Shown: positions 61,983-64,000 of the stretch, piece after piece
Layout of the letters: every line of letters starts with the position of its first letter
Position numbering within the stretch: the first letter of the stretch is position 1
NCBI RefSeq assembly: GCF_943193215.1
Contig: NZ_CALPDH010000001.1
Coordinates: 124,001 to 188,000, forward strand
DNA from: Acetatifactor aquisgranensis
GTDB lineage: Bacteria > Bacillota > Clostridia > Lachnospirales > Lachnospiraceae
DNA length: 64,000 bases
Direction: 5' to 3'
Notes under the pieces: generated by a model
Told to the model about the DNA's origin: nothing
The model's database searches: none
The model's input: the letters and a program-made list of their open reading frames with translations, nothing else
Position numbers and translations under genes: made by a program

Positions 61983-62582
61983 ATGCAGCTTGCAGGGAGG
62001 AGGTTCCTGTCCAGACAGCGCAATTTCCTGGCTTGTTTCGGCGTGGGACTGTTGATAGGAATTATCGTGATAAACATAGGAAAGAGCATTCTGTTGGGCG
62101 AGACGGGGCTATTCGATGAATATACCCTGTACCATATGAAATACATGACAGTGGACAGCAATGCTCTTTTCTGTTATATTTTCCGAAAGCGGATTGGCAG
62201 GATGCTGATATTGGCGGTGATTTCCACCACCTATCTGGGGCTGGTGGCCTGTATGGGCGCGGCTTTCTGGTACGGCATGTCCGCAGGGGCTTTCCTGGCC
62301 TCGCTGGCTCTGCGCTATGGGCTGAAAGGGATATTGCTGGCGGTTATCAGCCTGTTTCCCCATTATCTGCTCTATGTACCGGCGATTCTGCTGCTGTTGA
62401 TCTGGTGCGAGGAGCTTTTCCGCGGAATCTATGTGAGGGGAGAGTTCAGTGTGGAGGACAAGGGCTTTCTGCTGAAAAAGGCAGGACGGCTTCTGCTCAT
62501 CCTTGTCTTGATTACGGCGGGATGCCTGCTGGAGGGATATATGAACCCGTATCTGCTGTTGGGCTTTCTGAAGATTTTCTGA
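61983..62582 (+). CDS. SpoIIM-like stage II sporulation membrane protein
   Basis: A 199-residue protein with about five hydrophobic segments, weakly matching the SpoIIM family (PF01944-type): an N-terminal helix LACFGVGLLIGIIVINIG, an extracellular loop, LILAVISTTYLGLVACMG, a central FGM-type WYGMSAGAFLASLALRYGLK, then LLLIWCEELFRGIY. SpoIIM with SpoIID and SpoIIP drives engulfment. I choose ATG 61983; a GTG at 61953 in frame is also possible. Which start is used depends on the repeat array upstream. Confidence 0.65.
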   Translation: MQLAGRRFLSRQRNFLACFGVGLLIGIIVINIGKSILLGETGLFDEYTLYHMKYMTVDSNALFCYIFRKRIGRMLILAVISTTYLGLVACMGAAFWYGMSAGAFLASLALRYGLKGILLAVISLFPHYLLYVPAILLLLIWCEELFRGIYVRGEFSVEDKGFLLKKAGRLLLILVLITAGCLLEGYMNPYLLLGFLKIF

Positions 62583-62618
62583 TCTGCCTGTCGAATGATA
62601 TTCAATGGAATACAGTGC

Positions 62619-62673
62619 AAAGCCCCGCCATGAAAACGGCAGATTCAGATGCCGGCTTTCCTGGCGGGGCTTT
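62619..62673. terminator. Strong bidirectional terminator
   Basis: AAAGCCCCGCCA (62619-62630) and TGGCGGGGCTTT (62662-62673) are 12-base perfect arms with an inner stem, followed by T. It separates the SpoIIM-like gene from the convergent DAHP synthase gene. Confidence 0.92.
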
Positions 62674-62682
62674 TATAGGGTC

Positions 62683-63711
62683 TTATTCATATTCTGCAAT
62701 TTCGTAGATCAGCTTCTCGGACGCTTCCCAGCCAAGGCAGGGGTCCGTGATGGACTTGCCGTAGATGCCGCCGCCCACTTTCTGGCAGCCCTCTTCGATA
62801 TAACTCTCGATCATGACGCCCTTTACCAAATCGTGGATGTCGCGGCTGAGCTTGCGGCTGTGCATGACCTCCTTGGTGATGCGGATTTGCTGCTCGAACT
62901 GCTTGCCGGAATTGGAGTGATTGGCATCGATGACACAGGCGGGGTACATCAGATCCATCTTTCCATACAGCTCAAAAAGGAGATTCAGATCTTCGTAATG
63001 ATAGTTGGGCACGTTGTTGCCATGTTTGTTCACGGCGCCCCTTAGGACAGTGTGGGTCAGCTCGTTGCCGGTGGTGGATACTTCCCAGCCTCTGTAGATG
63101 AAGGAATGGGGATGCTGGGCCGCATAGACGGAATTCAGCATGACGGACATGTCTCCGCTGGTAGGGTTCTTCATGCCGGCAGCCACATCGAAGCCGCTGG
63201 CGGTGAGGCGGTGCTGCTGGTCCTCCACGGAACGGGCGCCGATGGCCACGTAGGAGAGGATGTCGGAGATGTATCCCCAGTTCTCGGGATATAACATCTC
63301 GTCCGCGGCGGTGAGGCCTGATTCCTCAATGGCGCGGATGTGCATTTTCCGCATGGCAATCAATCCGGCCAGGAAGTCCGGCTTTTTCTCCGGATCCGGC
63401 TGATGGACGATGCCCTTATAGCCCTCGCCGGTGGTCCGGGGCTTGTTGGTGTAGATTCTGGGTATCAGTATCAGCTTGTCCTTTACGCTTTCGTTTATTT
63501 TTGCCAGCCGGCTGATGTAGTCGCAGACAGAGTCCTCGTTGTCCGCGGAGCAGGGACCGATGATGACGAGAAATTTGCTGCTTTTTCCGATGATGACATC
63601 TCTGATTTCAGCATCCCTCTCCTTCTTGATTTCCGCGAACCTTGCGGGGAGGGGATGTTCCAGCCTGATCTGTTCCGGAGTGGGCAGATGCGTTATGAAT
63701 TCAAAACTCAT
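62683..63711 (-). CDS. aroF: 3-deoxy-7-phosphoheptulonate synthase (DAHP synthase, type I)
   Basis: A 342-residue type I-alpha (AroFGH) enzyme that joins phosphoenolpyruvate and erythrose 4-phosphate, first step of the shikimate pathway. Visible: LVIIGPCSADNEDSVCDY, PRIYTNKPRTTGEGYKG, VAIGARSVEDQQHR, VIDANHSNSGKQ and KGVMIESYIEEG, holding the metal-binding Cys and His. ATG 63711 chosen because a promoter lies right upstream and an ATG at 63759 would be leaderless. Feedback-inhibited by aromatic amino acids in this family. Links to the shikimate-kinase-like gene at 0.7 kb. Confidence 0.95.
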   Translation of the reverse strand: MSFEFITHLPTPEQIRLEHPLPARFAEIKKERDAEIRDVIIGKSSKFLVIIGPCSADNEDSVCDYISRLAKINESVKDKLILIPRIYTNKPRTTGEGYKGIVHQPDPEKKPDFLAGLIAMRKMHIRAIEESGLTAADEMLYPENWGYISDILSYVAIGARSVEDQQHRLTASGFDVAAGMKNPTSGDMSVMLNSVYAAQHPHSFIYRGWEVSTTGNELTHTVLRGAVNKHGNNVPNYHYEDLNLLFELYGKMDLMYPACVIDANHSNSGKQFEQQIRITKEVMHSRKLSRDIHDLVKGVMIESYIEEGCQKVGGGIYGKSITDPCLGWEASEKLIYEIAEYE

Positions 63712-63765
63712 GGTATTTTCTTTGCCGTAGCAATCCTTTCTGTATAGTATTTCATTCAATCCACT

Positions 63766-63794
63766 ATTATAATATATGAATTTGTATCCTGCAA
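63766..63794 (-). promoter_or_regulatory. aroF promoter
   Basis: On the minus strand TTGCAG (63794-63789), 17 bases, TATAAT (63771-63766). Start of transcription would be near 63759, leaving a leader of about 50 bases before the ATG at 63711. No trp- or riboswitch-like element is seen. Confidence 0.6.
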
Positions 63795-63951
63795 GGCTTT
63801 TATGTATGGGGTTGCGGCCGGCTGCATGGGAGTTTAGGAAATATGAAAAATGCGGGAATAATTCTACATATTGTGAAAATCGAATAAATGTATAGAAATA
63901 AATGATAAATTATTCATCGAAAGTATATCTAACTAACGAGGAGGATTGTCG

Positions 63952-64000
63952 ATGGATAAGTGGATTGATGCATTTGCGGAAGTTTACGAGGCATATTTTG
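63952..64000 (+). CDS. Start of an unidentified gene, cut by the window end
   Basis: ATG at 63952 has GAGGAGG 8 bases upstream. Only MDKWIDAFAEVYEAYF is visible, too short to identify. The 63795-63951 stretch before it is AT-rich and probably holds its promoter. Confidence 0.7.
   Translation, partial: MDKWIDAFAEVYEAYF

Overview
The window reads as chromosome of a spore-forming member of the Clostridia, most likely a gut-type Lachnospiraceae. The reasons are a GC content a little above 50 percent, Clostridia-type gene order (yicC-remA-gmk-rpoZ-rimO-pgsA-cinA-recA-recX-rny), spore genes (spoVAE, SpoVB-like and SpoIIM-like proteins, a Spo0A DNA-binding-domain protein), a Bce-type antimicrobial-peptide resistance module, and GGAGG-type ribosome binding sites almost everywhere. 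I saw no rRNA, tRNA, CRISPR array, IS element or prophage. The taxonomic call is an inference from content.

Layout. 0-8.9 kb: ridA, a shikimate-kinase-like gene with altered substrate residues, a solitary spoVAE, degV, argG on the minus strand, a MATE exporter gene broken by an internal deletion, a divergent Crp/Fnr regulator with a CRP-like palindrome at its promoter, and cardiolipin synthase. 8.9-15.8 kb, all minus strand: FIST sensor - soluble chemotaxis-type signal transducer - response regulator - histidine kinase - ABC ATPase - ABC permease. The last four form a BceRSAB-like module; the first two may be an extra sensory input to it. 16-22.3 kb: argC, argJ, argB and argD, interrupted by a flavin-type oxidase-fold gene, a GNAT acetyltransferase and an LRR-gene remnant. 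22.3-25 kb: an orphan solute-binding protein and two small membrane proteins. 25-35.5 kb: comEA, two two-component systems (one followed by a GerMN lipoprotein, one followed by an ABC transporter that shares its operator motif) and comEC. 35.7-41.8 kb: an AraC regulator and five sugar enzymes (three TIM-barrel isomerase/epimerase-type, two Gfo/Idh/MocA dehydrogenases). 41.8-50.7 kb: holA, the receiver-less Spo0A-like protein, a FecR-domain lipoprotein, glgA, a SpoVB-like flippase and rqcH. 50.9-60.2 kb: the conserved housekeeping run from yicC to rny. 60.2-64 kb: an aminotransferase, a short repeat array in front of a SpoIIM-like gene, DAHP synthase, and the first codons of an unidentified gene.

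How the genes work together. The arginine genes make arginine through the acetyl-cycling route (ArgJ recycles the acetyl group), and argG and argC carry similar TGCAT-type palindromic elements that could bind ArgR. The two-component system at 29.0-31.3 kb appears to control both itself and the ABC transporter next to it, because an almost identical TTCAT repeat lies in front of both. The sugar cluster looks like an oxidise, isomerise or eliminate, reduce pathway of the keto-sugar type, without its own transporter. recA has two SOS boxes in its promoter region. The most interesting parts are the FIST/chemotaxis-transducer pair joined to a peptide-resistance module, the Spo0A DNA-binding domain without a receiver, the keto-sugar cluster, and several structured untranslated leaders.
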